Shown here one piece after another: positions 7,511 to 16,133 of a DNA stretch of 64,000 bases. The stretch comes from Kitasatospora indigofera (lineage in GTDB: Bacteria > Actinomycetota > Actinomycetes > Streptomycetales > Streptomycetaceae), in assembly GCF_014655955.1 (NCBI RefSeq), contig NZ_BNBO01000023.1, forward strand, positions 1 through 64,000. Direction: 5' to 3'. Numbering within the stretch: the stretch's first letter is position 1; each line of letters begins with the position of its first letter. Under the pieces are notes generated by a model. The model did not search any database and had not been told where the DNA came from. It was given only the letters and a program-made list of their open reading frames with translations. A program made the position numbers and the translations under genes.

Positions 7511-7578
7511 GGGCCCCGTCCCCCCGGGCCCCGTCCCGCCGATCTCCGTCCCCGATCTCCGTCCCGATTTCCGTTCCC
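7511..7578. repeat. GC-rich tandem repeats before the cyclase/ATPase gene
   Basis: Two 15-bp copies of GGGCCCCGTCCC plus variable end (7511-7525, 7526-7540) are followed by three near copies of CGATCTCCGTCC at 7540, 7553 and 7565. They fill most of the 213-bp gap before the next gene. They could be a regulatory array, but the spacing (12-13 bp) does not match a known actinobacterial site. Confidence 0.4.
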
Positions 7579-7677
7579 GCACCGTCCGTCCCCCGACGTA
7601 CCCGCCCCATCCCGGCACCCGCCGCGCGCCGGCAGCTCGCGTGCGGCCGTCCGGCCGCGACCCTCAGGAGGGCGACC

Positions 7678-10600
7678 ATGGAGTGCCCCTCGTGCACCGG
7701 GCAGAACGCGCCGGGCGCGCGCTTCTGCATGGCCTGCGGACGCCCGCTGGAGGCGGCGGCGCAACCCGTCCGGGCCCGGCGCACCGTCACCGTGGTCTTC
7801 GCCGACCTGGCCGGCTCGACCGCGCTGGCCGAGCGGCTGGACCCGGAGGCGCTGCGTGAGGTCATGCTGCGCTACTACACCCTGATGCGCGACTGCCTGG
7901 AACACCACGGCGGCACCGTCGAGAAGTTCATCGGCGACGCCGTGATGGCGGTCTTCGGGGTGCCCCGGGTGCGTGAGGACGACGTCCTGCGGGGCGTCCG
8001 GGCCGCCTGGGACATGCAGCAGGCGATGGACGAGCTCAACGCCGGCCTCGACCCGGCCTTGCGGGTGCGGCTGCGGCTGCGGATCGGGGTGAACACCGGA
8101 GAGGTGCTCTGGTCCAGGGAGTTCGGCGACGGCCACGCGATGGTCTCCGGCGACACCGTGAACGTCGCGGCCCGGCTCGAACAGCACGCCCCCGACGGCG
8201 GGATCCTGCTGGGCGCGGTCAGCCACCGGGTGGCGGCGCCCGGGATCACCGCGGAGCCGGTCGAACCGCTCACCGTCAAGGGGAAGTCCCGGCCGCTGGC
8301 GGTCTGGCGGCTGACCGGCGTGCAGCCCGACCCGGAGGCCACGGCCCGGCCCGGCAGTGCCCGGCTGATCGGCCGGCGCGAGGAGCTGCACCAGCTGGAG
8401 CTGGCCCGCGAGCGGTCCGTCACCCAGCGCGGCTGCCACCTGTTCACCCTGCTCGGCGATCCGGGCGTGGGCAAGTCCCGGCTGGTGGCCGAGTTCCTCG
8501 CCGGGCTGCGCGAGGGCGGCGGCGCGGTCGCGGTCAGCCGCTGCCACCCGTACGGCGGCGCCGGCACCCTGCAGACCCTGGCGGAGCTGCTGCGGCAGGC
8601 GATGGGCACGCCGCCCGGCGGCCCGGCCGGCGGGGCCGGGCCCGCGGGCCCCGCCGCCGAACGGGCGGCGCTGCGCGCCCTGCTGGACGGCCAGGAGGGC
8701 GGCCCGGCCGCCGTGGCACTGCTCGGATCCGTGCTGGACGGGACGGGCGCCGCGACCGAGGACACCTTCTGGGCCACCGGCCTGCTGCTCCAGGCAGTGG
8801 GCGAGCTACGGCCCGTCACCCTGGTCTTCGACGACCTGCAGTGGGCGCAGCCGACCCTGCTGGACCTGATCGACCACCTGGCGGACTGGACGGCCGGCGC
8901 CCCGCTGCTGCTGCTCTGCCTGGCCCGGCTCGACCTGCTGGACGTCCGCCCGGGCTGGGGCGGCGCGAAGCTGTCGGCCACCTCCCTGGTGCTGGGCCCG
9001 CTGTCGCCGGCCGACTGCGAGGAGCTCGTCGAGTCCTGCGCCGAGGTGACGGCGCACAGCGAGGCCGGCACCGTCCGCCGGGTCGCGGCGGCGGCCGAGG
9101 GCAACCCGCTCTTCGCCGAGCAGCTGGTCGCCGTCCTGGCGGACGGCGGCACGGCGGACGAACTGCCGCCGACCGTCCAGGCGCTGCTGGAGGCCCGGCT
9201 CGACCGCCTGCCGCGGGCCGAGCGGGAGGTGCTGGAGCACGCCTCGGTGATCGGACGCGAGTTCACCGTCCCGGGCCTGCGGGACGTCGGCCTCCAGGAC
9301 ACCGCCCTGCGGGGCGGTGCTCCGGGCGACGACGTCCCGGCCGGCGCCGCGGAGCAGCGGGACCGGCTGACGCCCGTCATGCAGGCGCTGCTGCGGCGGC
9401 GGCTGGTGGAGCCGGCCGGGCGCCGGCCCGGGGCCGCCGGGTACCGCTTCGTCCACCTGCTGGTCCGCGAGGTCTGCTACGCGGGCCTGCCCAAGCGCCG
9501 GCGGGCGGCCCTGCACGAGGCCTACGCCGGCCGGCTGGCCGCGGGCGAGCCGGTGCGCCACGAACTGGTCGGCCGTCACCTCGCGGAGGCCCACCGCCAC
9601 CACCGGGACCTCGGCTCCGACCGGCAGGGCCTGGCCCGGCTCGGCGCGGGCGCGGCCCGGCACCTGCTGGCGGCGGGGGAGCGGGCGCTGGCCCGCGGCG
9701 AGTGCTCGTGGGCCGCCCAACTCCTCACCCAGGCAGCCGAACTGGCGCAGCCCGGCACGCCGGACCGCAGCGCGGCCCGGCTCCGGCTGGCCGAGGCGCT
9801 GATCGCCACCGGGGCGGCCGGACAGGCCCGCGACCTGCTGCTCGGACTGCTGGCGGACGCCCCCGCCGGACCGTCCGCGGGCGCCGTCCCCGCTCCGTCC
9901 GCCTTCTCCGCTCCCTTCTCCGCTCCCTCCGCCGGCCCCGGCCCGGCCGGGCCGGGGCCCGATCCGTGCCCGGCGGCCCACGCCCGGCTGCACCTGGCCT
10001 ACCTGGCCGTCCCCGAGACCGGCCTGGAACCCCTGGTCGAGACCGCCCGCGAGCTGCTGCCCGTCTTCACGGCGGCCGCCGACGAACTCGGCCAGGCCCG
10101 CGCCCGGCTCTACGTGGCGCACGGCCGGCAGGCCCGCGGACGCTACGTGGAGGCGGCCGGGCACTTCGAGGCCGCCCTCGCCAGCGGCGGCCGGGCCGGC
10201 GCGGTGCTGGAACAGGCGACCGCGCTGGGCGGACTCGCCGTCACCCTCTGGCTCGGCCCCGAGCCGGTGCCCGCCGCCGTCGCCCGCTGCCGGGAGCTGC
10301 TGGCCGGGCACGCGGCCGGCCGCCGGGCCGTCCGGGCGGCGCTCTGCTGCCCGCTGGCGGTGCTGCTCGCGATGGGCGGCGACTTCACCGAGGCCCGGGC
10401 CCTGGTGGCCGAGGCCGAACGGATCGCGGAGGACCTCGGGGTGGCGGTGCCGCAGGCGGCGATCCAGACCTTCGGCGGGCTGGTGGAGACGCTGGCCGGC
10501 GCGCCCGGCGCCGCCGAGGAGCGGCTGCGCCGGGCCTGCGCGCTCGCCCTGGCCTCCGGCGACCCGGACACCCACGCCACGGCCGCCGACACCCTGGCCG

Positions 10601-10968
10601 CGCTGCTGCTGGACCAGGGGCGGCACACCGAGGCACAGGGCCTGGCCGACGCCGTCCGGGCCGGGGTCGGCGACTCGCCGCTCCAGCGGGCCGAGCACCA
10701 GGCCGTCCGGGCCCGGCTGGCGGCCGCCGGCGGGCAGCACGACCGGGCGGCCGGCCTGGCGGCCGAGGCGGTGCGCCTCGCCGAGAGCACCGACTCCCCG
10801 GTGGGCCGGGCCCAGGCGCTGCTCAACCGGGCCGTCGTGCTGCTGGCGGTCGGTGACCAGGAGCACGCGCGGACGGTGGCCGACCGGGCCGAGCGGGCCT
10901 TCACCGGCAAGGGCCACCTGGTCGGCGCGCTGCGGGCGGCCCGCCTGCGGGACGGCGGCCCGCGATGA
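7678..10968 (+). CDS. Class III nucleotide cyclase / AAA-type ATPase / TPR regulator
   Basis: A 1096-aa multidomain signalling protein. An N-terminal zinc ribbon (CPSC to CMAC, residues 3-21) is followed by a class III cyclase homology domain with FADLAGST (metal Asp), EKFIGDAVMAVFG and NVAARLE. From about residue 230 comes an AAA/NB-ARC-type ATPase with Walker A GDPGVGKS near residues 261-268 and Walker B LVFDDLQW, then a long helical repeat region of the TPR kind. The layout is that of soluble adenylyl cyclases of the human sAC type. There is no DNA-binding domain. Start ATG 7678 has CAGGAGGG upstream, and the stop overlaps the protease start. Its position between the precursors and protease suggests that it senses ATP, bicarbonate or a partner and controls the cluster; it may make cAMP. 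Confidence 0.85.
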   Translation: MECPSCTGQNAPGARFCMACGRPLEAAAQPVRARRTVTVVFADLAGSTALAERLDPEALREVMLRYYTLMRDCLEHHGGTVEKFIGDAVMAVFGVPRVREDDVLRGVRAAWDMQQAMDELNAGLDPALRVRLRLRIGVNTGEVLWSREFGDGHAMVSGDTVNVAARLEQHAPDGGILLGAVSHRVAAPGITAEPVEPLTVKGKSRPLAVWRLTGVQPDPEATARPGSARLIGRREELHQLELARERSVTQRGCHLFTLLGDPGVGKSRLVAEFLAGLREGGGAVAVSRCHPYGGAGTLQTLAELLRQAMGTPPGGPAGGAGPAGPAAERAALRALLDGQEGGPAAVALLGSVLDGTGAATEDTFWATGLLLQAVGELRPVTLVFDDLQWAQPTLLDLIDHLADWTAGAPLLLLCLARLDLLDVRPGWGGAKLSATSLVLGPLSPADCEELVESCAEVTAHSEAGTVRRVAAAAEGNPLFAEQLVAVLADGGTADELPPTVQALLEARLDRLPRAEREVLEHASVIGREFTVPGLRDVGLQDTALRGGAPGDDVPAGAAEQRDRLTPVMQALLRRRLVEPAGRRPGAAGYRFVHLLVREVCYAGLPKRRRAALHEAYAGRLAAGEPVRHELVGRHLAEAHRHHRDLGSDRQGLARLGAGAARHLLAAGERALARGECSWAAQLLTQAAELAQPGTPDRSAARLRLAEALIATGAAGQARDLLLGLLADAPAGPSAGAVPAPSAFSAPFSAPSAGPGPAGPGPDPCPAAHARLHLAYLAVPETGLEPLVETARELLPVFTAAADELGQARARLYVAHGRQARGRYVEAAGHFEAALASGGRAGAVLEQATALGGLAVTLWLGPEPVPAAVARCRELLAGHAAGRRAVRAALCCPLAVLLAMGGDFTEARALVAEAERIAEDLGVAVPQAAIQTFGGLVETLAGAPGAAEERLRRACALALASGDPDTHATAADTLAALLLDQGRHTEAQGLADAVRAGVGDSPLQRAEHQAVRARLAAAGGQHDRAAGLAAEAVRLAESTDSPVGRAQALLNRAVVLLAVGDQEHARTVADRAERAFTGKGHLVGALRAARLRDGGPR

Positions 10969-11813
10969 CCACCCCGCACTGGAAGTCCCCCGGCGGCGAA
11001 CCGCTCACCTGGCGGCTCACCGACCTGGGCGACGCCCCGCTCACCCTCGACAGCCGCTGGCCGAGCCCCGAGCTGCCGCCCCAGCCGCTCGCCACCGCCA
11101 CCGGGACCGGCGCCGGCGTCCGGGTCTGCGTGGTCGACAGCGGCGTGGTGCCCGACCACCCGCAGGTCGGCCGGCTCGACGGGTCCTTCGCCGTGCGCAC
11201 CGGCCCGGACGGGCAGCAGGTGGTGGAGCCGGACGAGATCGGCGACACCTGCGGCCACGGCACGGCCTGCGCCGGCATCATCCGCTCGCTGGCCCCGGAC
11301 TGCGAGCTGGTCAGCCTGCGGGTGCTCGGCTCCGGCCTCTCCGGCACCGGGGAGGCCCTGCTCGCCGGCCTGCGCTGGGCCGTGGAGCAGCGCTTCGACG
11401 TGATCAACATGAGCCTGTCCACCACCAAGCGGGACTTCGTGCTGCGGCTGCACCAACTCGCCGACTCCGCCTACTTCGCGGGCTCGCTGCTGGTCGCCTC
11501 CGCGCACAACCTGCGGGTCGAGAGCTTCCCCTGGCGGTTCTCCTCGGTGATCTCGGTGGGCAGCCACGACCTGCCCGACCCGCTGCACCTGCTCTACAAC
11601 CCGGTGCCCCCGGTGGAGTTCTTCGCCCGGGGCGTCGAAGTCCCGGTCGCCTGGCTGGAGGGCGGCACCCGCCGCTGCACCGGCAACAGCTTCGCGACCC
11701 CGCACGTGGCCGGCCTCTGCGCCCGGATCCTGGGCAACCACCCGGGGCTGACGCCCTTCCAGGTCAAGAGCCTGCTGCACCTCACCTCGGCGAACGTCAG
11801 GAGAGCCCCATGA
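10965..11813 (+). CDS. Cytoplasmic subtilisin-like (S8) protease, candidate leader peptidase
   Basis: A 282-aa subtilase with a complete catalytic set: Asp58 in VCVVDSG, His98 in CGHGTACAG, Ser242 in GNSFATPH and oxyanion Asn182 in SAHN. No signal peptide and no propeptide are visible, unlike secreted subtilisins, so it should act in the cytoplasm. The gene is joined to its neighbours by ATGA overlaps at both ends. In RiPP clusters such proteases remove the leader; here they would cut near the conserved AAH before the variable core (inference). It may instead act on a regulatory partner. Confidence 0.8.
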   Translation: MTTPHWKSPGGEPLTWRLTDLGDAPLTLDSRWPSPELPPQPLATATGTGAGVRVCVVDSGVVPDHPQVGRLDGSFAVRTGPDGQQVVEPDEIGDTCGHGTACAGIIRSLAPDCELVSLRVLGSGLSGTGEALLAGLRWAVEQRFDVINMSLSTTKRDFVLRLHQLADSAYFAGSLLVASAHNLRVESFPWRFSSVISVGSHDLPDPLHLLYNPVPPVEFFARGVEVPVAWLEGGTRRCTGNSFATPHVAGLCARILGNHPGLTPFQVKSLLHLTSANVRRAP

Positions 11814-12457
11814 ACCCCCAGGACGCGCTCGCCACGGCCCTCGCCGTCACCGATTCCGACACCGGGCACCGGGAGTTGCTGCAGTCCGTGGTGGAGGCGG
11901 CCCGCGGCGTCTTCGGCGCCCGCGCCGCCTCGATCATCGGACTGGACCCCGGGACGGAGGAGCTCGTCTTCGAGGCCGTCTCGGGGGAGGGCGAGGACTT
12001 CCTGGTCGGCAACCGGTTCCCGGCCGCCCGGGGCATCGCCGGCTGGGTCCTGGTGTCCGCCGAGCCGGTCATCGTCGACGACCTGGCACAGAACCCGGTC
12101 TTCGACCGCGACATCGCCGAGTCCACCCGGTACGTGCCGGACGCCCTGATGGCGGCGCCGCTGCTGCACGGCGACCGGGTGCTCGGGGTGCTGGAGGTGC
12201 TGGACCGCGACGTCCGGCGCCAGTCCGCGCTGCGCGACCTGGACTGGCTCGGCCTGTTCGCCGCCCAGGCGGCCGCCGCCCTCGCGACGGTGCAACGCGC
12301 CCGCAGCGCACGGCAGGTGCTGCACGGCGAGGGCTCCGCCGAGCTGACCGAGGTGGTCGCGCTCGTCCAGGCGTTCACCGCGCTGCCGGCCGAGCGGCGG
12401 GACGCCGGACGCCGGCTGCTCCAGGCGCTCACCGAGGCACTGGCGGCCCGGCCCTGA
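11810..12457 (+). CDS. GAF-domain protein
   Basis: A 215-aa protein with one GAF domain, about residues 20-170: it begins with the helix LLQSVVEAARGVFGARAASI, then ARGIAGWVLVSAEPVIVDD, and ends LLHGDRVLGVLEVLD. A helical C-terminal tail follows. GAF domains bind small ligands, cyclic nucleotides or redox cofactors. The ATG overlaps the protease stop, so it is made in step with the protease. With a nucleotide cyclase two genes upstream, a cyclic-nucleotide or other signal sensor is plausible but unproven. There is no output domain, so it must work through a partner. Confidence 0.7.
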   Translation: MNPQDALATALAVTDSDTGHRELLQSVVEAARGVFGARAASIIGLDPGTEELVFEAVSGEGEDFLVGNRFPAARGIAGWVLVSAEPVIVDDLAQNPVFDRDIAESTRYVPDALMAAPLLHGDRVLGVLEVLDRDVRRQSALRDLDWLGLFAAQAAAALATVQRARSARQVLHGEGSAELTEVVALVQAFTALPAERRDAGRRLLQALTEALAARP

Positions 12458-12672
12458 GGGGCGGCGCGGGCACCGCGCGCGGTGGCCCGCGGCCGGCCCG
12501 GTTGTGGTGGGTGGGACGTCCGGCCCCTGGAGTTCCCGCCGGTGCGGGCGCCCGGGTACCACGCTGTGCGTCCCGTTGACGACATACCGTCAGGCCGCAA
12601 TGATGACAGGCCGGTTGACGCGCCCAGGGGTGGGGCGCGCACGGAGCGTTCCATGCCCGGGGAGGGATCGAC
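12458..12672. promoter_or_regulatory. Probable promoter region of the SARP gene
   Basis: A 215-bp gap on the same strand. A TTGACG at 12575-12580 with AATGAT at 12599-12604 (18-bp spacer) is a possible sigma-70-type promoter. A second GTTGACG lies near 12613. No terminator hairpin is obvious after the GAF gene. Confidence 0.35.
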
Positions 12673-14541
12673 ATGGAGTTCAGTGTGCTCGGACCGCTCG
12701 AAGTGCACGTCGGTGAGACTCGCGTGGACCTGGGATCGGGCAAGCTCCGCTTCCTGCTCGCGGCCCTGCTCTGCCGGGCCAACACCACGGTGTCGACGCT
12801 GCGCCTCACCGAGGCCCTGTGGTGGGGGAACCCGCCACGGACGGCCGCGAAGAACCTCCAGGTGAACGTCCACTACCTGCGCAAGGCGCTGGTCAGTCCC
12901 GGCGACGGGCCGCGGGTGCTCAGCCGCCCCGGCGGCTACCTGCTCTCCACCGCGCCGGAGGAGGTCGACCTGGCCCGCTTCGAGGCGCTCGCCGCCGAGG
13001 GCACGGCCGCCGTCCGCCGGGGCGAGCCGGAGCAGGCCGACCGGCTCTTCCAGCGCGCGCTGGCGCTCTGGCGCGGACGGCCCTTCGACGGCATGGAGCG
13101 CTCGCCGCTGGTCCAGCAGGAGAGCGTCCGGCTGGCCGAACGACGCCTGGCGGTAGCCGAGTTGGCGATCGATGTCCGGCTCGGCCTGGGCCAGCACTTC
13201 GAGGCGCTGGCCGACCTGGACGCGCTGGTGGAGGCCCACCCGTACCGGGAGCGGCTGCGGGCCCAACAGATGATCGCGCTCTACCGCACCGGCCGCCAGG
13301 TCGAGGCGCTGATGGTGTTCGACGCCGTCCGCCGGCTGCTGGCCGAGGAGCTCGGGCTGCAGCCCGGGGCCGTCCTGCAGCGCCTCCAGCAGGCCGTCAT
13401 CGAGGGCCACGGCGAGGTCGGCCTGCCGGGCCTGGCCGGGCGGCCTAGGGCGATCCAACTGAGGGGCAGCACAAGTCAGTTACCCCCCGGGCTGGCGGAC
13501 TTCGTCGGGCGGCGGGAGGCCTCGGCGCGGCTGCGCGAGATCCTGCACCCGGAGGAGGACGGACCGGGCCAGAGACCCGCCGACTGGACTCTCGCGGTCG
13601 TCTCGGGGCCCGGCGGCTCCGGCAAGTCGACCCTGCTCAACAGCGCGGCCCGGACGGCCGGCGACCACTTCTCCGGCGGCCTGCTCTACCAGGACCTCCG
13701 CGCCCCCGACGGCACCCCGCGCGACCCTGCCGACGCGCTGGCCGGCCTGCTGCGGGCGACCGGCCTGCCGAGCGAGGACGTCCCCGCGCCGGTGGCCGAC
13801 CGGATCCGGCTCTACCGCGAACGACTGCACGGCCGGCGGGTGCTGGTCCTGCTGGACAACGCCCTGGACGAGGCCCAGATCCGCCCCCTGCTGCCCACCA
13901 CCGGCTCCTGCGCCACCCTGGTGACCAGCTGTTCGCGGCTCTCCGGCCTGACCGGCGCGCAGCTGGTGGAGATCGGCGGGTTCAGCCCCGAGGAGGGCGT
14001 CGAGCTGCTCGGGCGGATCGCCGGCCGGCGCCGGGTCGCGGCCGAGCCGGAGTCCGCCGCCCGGATCCTGCGGGCCTGCGGGTTCCTGCCGCTGGCGGTC
14101 CGGATCGCCGGCACCCGGCTGGCGACCCGCCCGCACTGGAGCCTGGCCCGGCTGGCCGGCCTGCTGGACGGCCCGCTCTGCCTGGACGAACTCTCGGTCG
14201 GCGACCTGGACCTGCGCACCTGCCTGGCCCGCAGCCACTACGGCACCCGTCCGGACGACCTGCGGTTCACCGCCCTGCTCGGCGGCCTGCCCGCCTTCGG
14301 CTTCACGCTGGAACAGGCCGCCGCCCTGCTCGACCTCGGGCCGCGCCAGGCGGACGACCTGCTCGACCGCCTCTGCGACCGTCGGCTGGTGGTCCGGGAC
14401 CAGCCCGGCTACGGCGCCCCGGCGCGCTACCGGGTGCTGCCGGTGGTGGGCCGGTTCGCGGCGGAGCAGGACCTGGACCGGGCCACCACCGGACCGGAGG
14501 CCTCCCTGGCGGGCCGGGTCCGCGACCACTCGATCCTCTGA
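12673..14541 (+). CDS. AfsR/SARP-family transcriptional activator with NB-ARC ATPase
   Basis: A 622-aa pathway regulator. Residues 1-95 form an OmpR-like winged helix (VLGPLEVHVG opening, GKLRFLLAALL, NVHYLRKAL, GYLL). Residues 95-245 form the bacterial transcriptional activator domain (BTAD). An NB-ARC ATPase follows with Walker A SGPGGSGKST at about 311-320 and LVLLDNAL as Walker B. The TPR tail of full AfsR is missing, so it is a medium SARP. Such proteins bind direct heptamer repeats 11 bp apart; the TCAAACC pair at 1971-1988 fits. ATG 12673 has GGGGAGGGA upstream. It is likely the activator of the peptide operon. Confidence 0.85.
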   Translation: MEFSVLGPLEVHVGETRVDLGSGKLRFLLAALLCRANTTVSTLRLTEALWWGNPPRTAAKNLQVNVHYLRKALVSPGDGPRVLSRPGGYLLSTAPEEVDLARFEALAAEGTAAVRRGEPEQADRLFQRALALWRGRPFDGMERSPLVQQESVRLAERRLAVAELAIDVRLGLGQHFEALADLDALVEAHPYRERLRAQQMIALYRTGRQVEALMVFDAVRRLLAEELGLQPGAVLQRLQQAVIEGHGEVGLPGLAGRPRAIQLRGSTSQLPPGLADFVGRREASARLREILHPEEDGPGQRPADWTLAVVSGPGGSGKSTLLNSAARTAGDHFSGGLLYQDLRAPDGTPRDPADALAGLLRATGLPSEDVPAPVADRIRLYRERLHGRRVLVLLDNALDEAQIRPLLPTTGSCATLVTSCSRLSGLTGAQLVEIGGFSPEEGVELLGRIAGRRRVAAEPESAARILRACGFLPLAVRIAGTRLATRPHWSLARLAGLLDGPLCLDELSVGDLDLRTCLARSHYGTRPDDLRFTALLGGLPAFGFTLEQAAALLDLGPRQADDLLDRLCDRRLVVRDQPGYGAPARYRVLPVVGRFAAEQDLDRATTGPEASLAGRVRDHSIL

Positions 14542-14657
14542 CCGGCCGCCCCGGCCGGTGCTTCCTCGCCCGTACGGGCCCCGGCCTGGTCGGCCGGAGC
14601 CGTCCGGGGCCGGGTCGGGGGCGTGCCGGGGTGCCGGGCCGGCGCCCGGGCCGGCGG

Positions 14658-15116
14658 TCAGCTCGGGGACGGCCCGGCGTCGGGCCCGGCACGGTGGGAC
14701 TCGACGAAGTCCTTGAAGTGCTGGAGGCCGTCGATGGCCTGGCGGTGCACGAAGCCGAGCTTGTCGCCGACCGTCTCGACCAGTCCGTGCGGGTCGTGCG
14801 CGAGCTGCAGCATCACCTTGGTCCTGGCGTCCTCCAGCCGGTGGAAGGTGACCACGCCCGCCTGGTGCAGGTCGCCGGACACGGTGGTCCAGGCGACCCG
14901 CTCGTCCGGGATCTGCTCGGTGATCCTGGCGTCGAACTCCCGGGTGGCCCCGCCGACCCTGACCACCCAGTGGGTCAGCCCGGGGGACGTCCGGTCGATC
15001 CGCTCGACGCCCGCCATGAACCTCGGGAAGTCCTCGAACCGGGTCCAGCGGCGGTAGGCCTCCGAGACGGGGACGGCCACTTCGATCGATTCCTCTACCT
15101 GTGTCACCGGGTTCAC
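14658..15116 (-). CDS. SRPBCC (START-like) family protein
   Basis: A 152-aa protein of the polyketide cyclase/dehydrase (SRPBCC) fold: ESIEVAVPVSEAYRRWTRFEDFPRFMAGV is the opening strand-helix-helix, followed by VAWTTVSGDLHQAGVVTFHRLE and a long C-terminal helix. This subfamily usually binds a hydrophobic ligand and is common in actinomycetes near stress genes. The ATG at 15116 begins MNPVTQVEES. It is convergent with the SARP gene, so it is not part of the peptide operon. Ligand unknown. Confidence 0.7.
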   Translation of the reverse strand: MNPVTQVEESIEVAVPVSEAYRRWTRFEDFPRFMAGVERIDRTSPGLTHWVVRVGGATREFDARITEQIPDERVAWTTVSGDLHQAGVVTFHRLEDARTKVMLQLAHDPHGLVETVGDKLGFVHRQAIDGLQHFKDFVESHRAGPDAGPSPS

Positions 15117-15236
15117 TCCGATCGGGAGGGGAGGGGGCTGTCCGGCGCCTGCCCGCTCGCGGCCCGGTCATGCCCGGCTGTTCCGCCGACGTCCGCGGCC
15201 GCTCCGGGGGACGCCGACGGGCGCCGGGAACGGGGC

Positions 15237-15284
15237 CGGGATGGGGCCGGGGACGGTGGCCGGGATGGGGCCGGGGACGGTGGC
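15237..15284. repeat. 24-bp tandem repeat, two copies
   Basis: Two exact copies of a 24-bp G-rich unit (15237-15260, 15261-15284; core ATGGGGCCGGGGACGGTGG) with a partial third copy just upstream. It lies in the divergent gap between the SRPBCC gene and the small membrane protein gene. Confidence 0.75.
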
Positions 15285-15343
15285 CGGCACCGAAGAACGC
15301 CCCGGTGCGTTTGCAATTCCCTTTCGGTGCAAGGCGACAGGGC

Positions 15344-15610
15344 ATGAGAGGACTATTCGTCGTGATACGAGTGCTCGCCAACGCCGCCGTCGCCGTGCTG
15401 GTCGTCTGGATCCTGCTGCGCCTGCTCGGCGCGAACACCGGCAACCCGGTGGTGCACTGGATCGAGCAGGCCGCCGACTGGCTGGCCGCCTGGTCCCGTG
15501 GCATCTTCCAGGTCGCCGGGACCACCCTCCAGCTGGTGCTCGACTACGGGCTGGCGGCCCTGGTCTACGGCGTGCTGGGGAACCTCGGCGCCCGCCGCGA
15601 GTGGACCTGA
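15344..15610 (+). CDS. Small membrane protein, function unknown
   Basis: An 88-aa protein with two hydrophobic segments: VLANAAVAVLVVWILLRLLGA near the N terminus and LQLVLDYGLAALVYGVLGNL near the C terminus, joined by an amphipathic WIEQAADWLAAWSRGIF stretch. ATG 15344 is taken; GTG 15362 with GAGAGGA before it is equally possible and would shorten it by six residues. I do not recognise the family beyond similar small Streptomyces membrane proteins. Confidence 0.6.
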   Translation: MRGLFVVIRVLANAAVAVLVVWILLRLLGANTGNPVVHWIEQAADWLAAWSRGIFQVAGTTLQLVLDYGLAALVYGVLGNLGARREWT

Positions 15611-15806
15611 CGGCCCAACCACGGACCGCCGCCGCTGCGTGCACCCGCGTTTCGGCGGCATGATCGAGGGGAGACGCAAGCCGGTCCGCCCAGCCGGCCG
15701 GTCCGGCCGGTCCGCCCGGCCGAGTCAGCCGGACCGTCCAGTCGCACCTGTCCGCCACCGCGTCCCGCCGCCGAAGGCGAGGGCCGCCCGACGTAAGGCC
15801 GCAGCC

Positions 15807-16133
15807 ATGACCAACTTCGTCATCTCGTTGCCCGGCACCTTCAAGCAGGAGCTCACCCAGGCCGCGAAAGCGCAGCTGCTCGGCGCGCTGCGGGGGGCCG
15901 ACCCGCAGGAGGTCGGTTCGGACCCCCAGGACCTCGACATGCTCACCCTGAACGACGGGGGGCCCACCTTCACCCTCCGGCTGGAGGTGACCGCCGAGGA
16001 CAGCCGCGGCGCCGAGCGGCAGGCCCTCGCCATGGCCTCCCGGGCCCTGGCCGAGGCCGGCTTCCAGGGCGACGCCGCCCTGCTGGGGCAGCCTGCCGTC
16101 ACCTCGATCGACACCTCCGCCGACTCGGCCTGA
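15807..16133 (+). CDS. Conserved hypothetical protein
   Basis: A 108-aa soluble protein, MTNFVISLPGTFKQELTQ at the start, with a predicted alpha/beta pattern and an acidic C terminus (SIDTSADSA). No signal peptide, membrane segment or catalytic motif is visible. ATG 15807 lies close to ACGTAAGG. It is separated from the membrane protein by 196 bp and from the SDR by a repeat-filled gap. Function unknown. Confidence 0.5.
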   Translation: MTNFVISLPGTFKQELTQAAKAQLLGALRGADPQEVGSDPQDLDMLTLNDGGPTFTLRLEVTAEDSRGAERQALAMASRALAEAGFQGDAALLGQPAVTSIDTSADSA

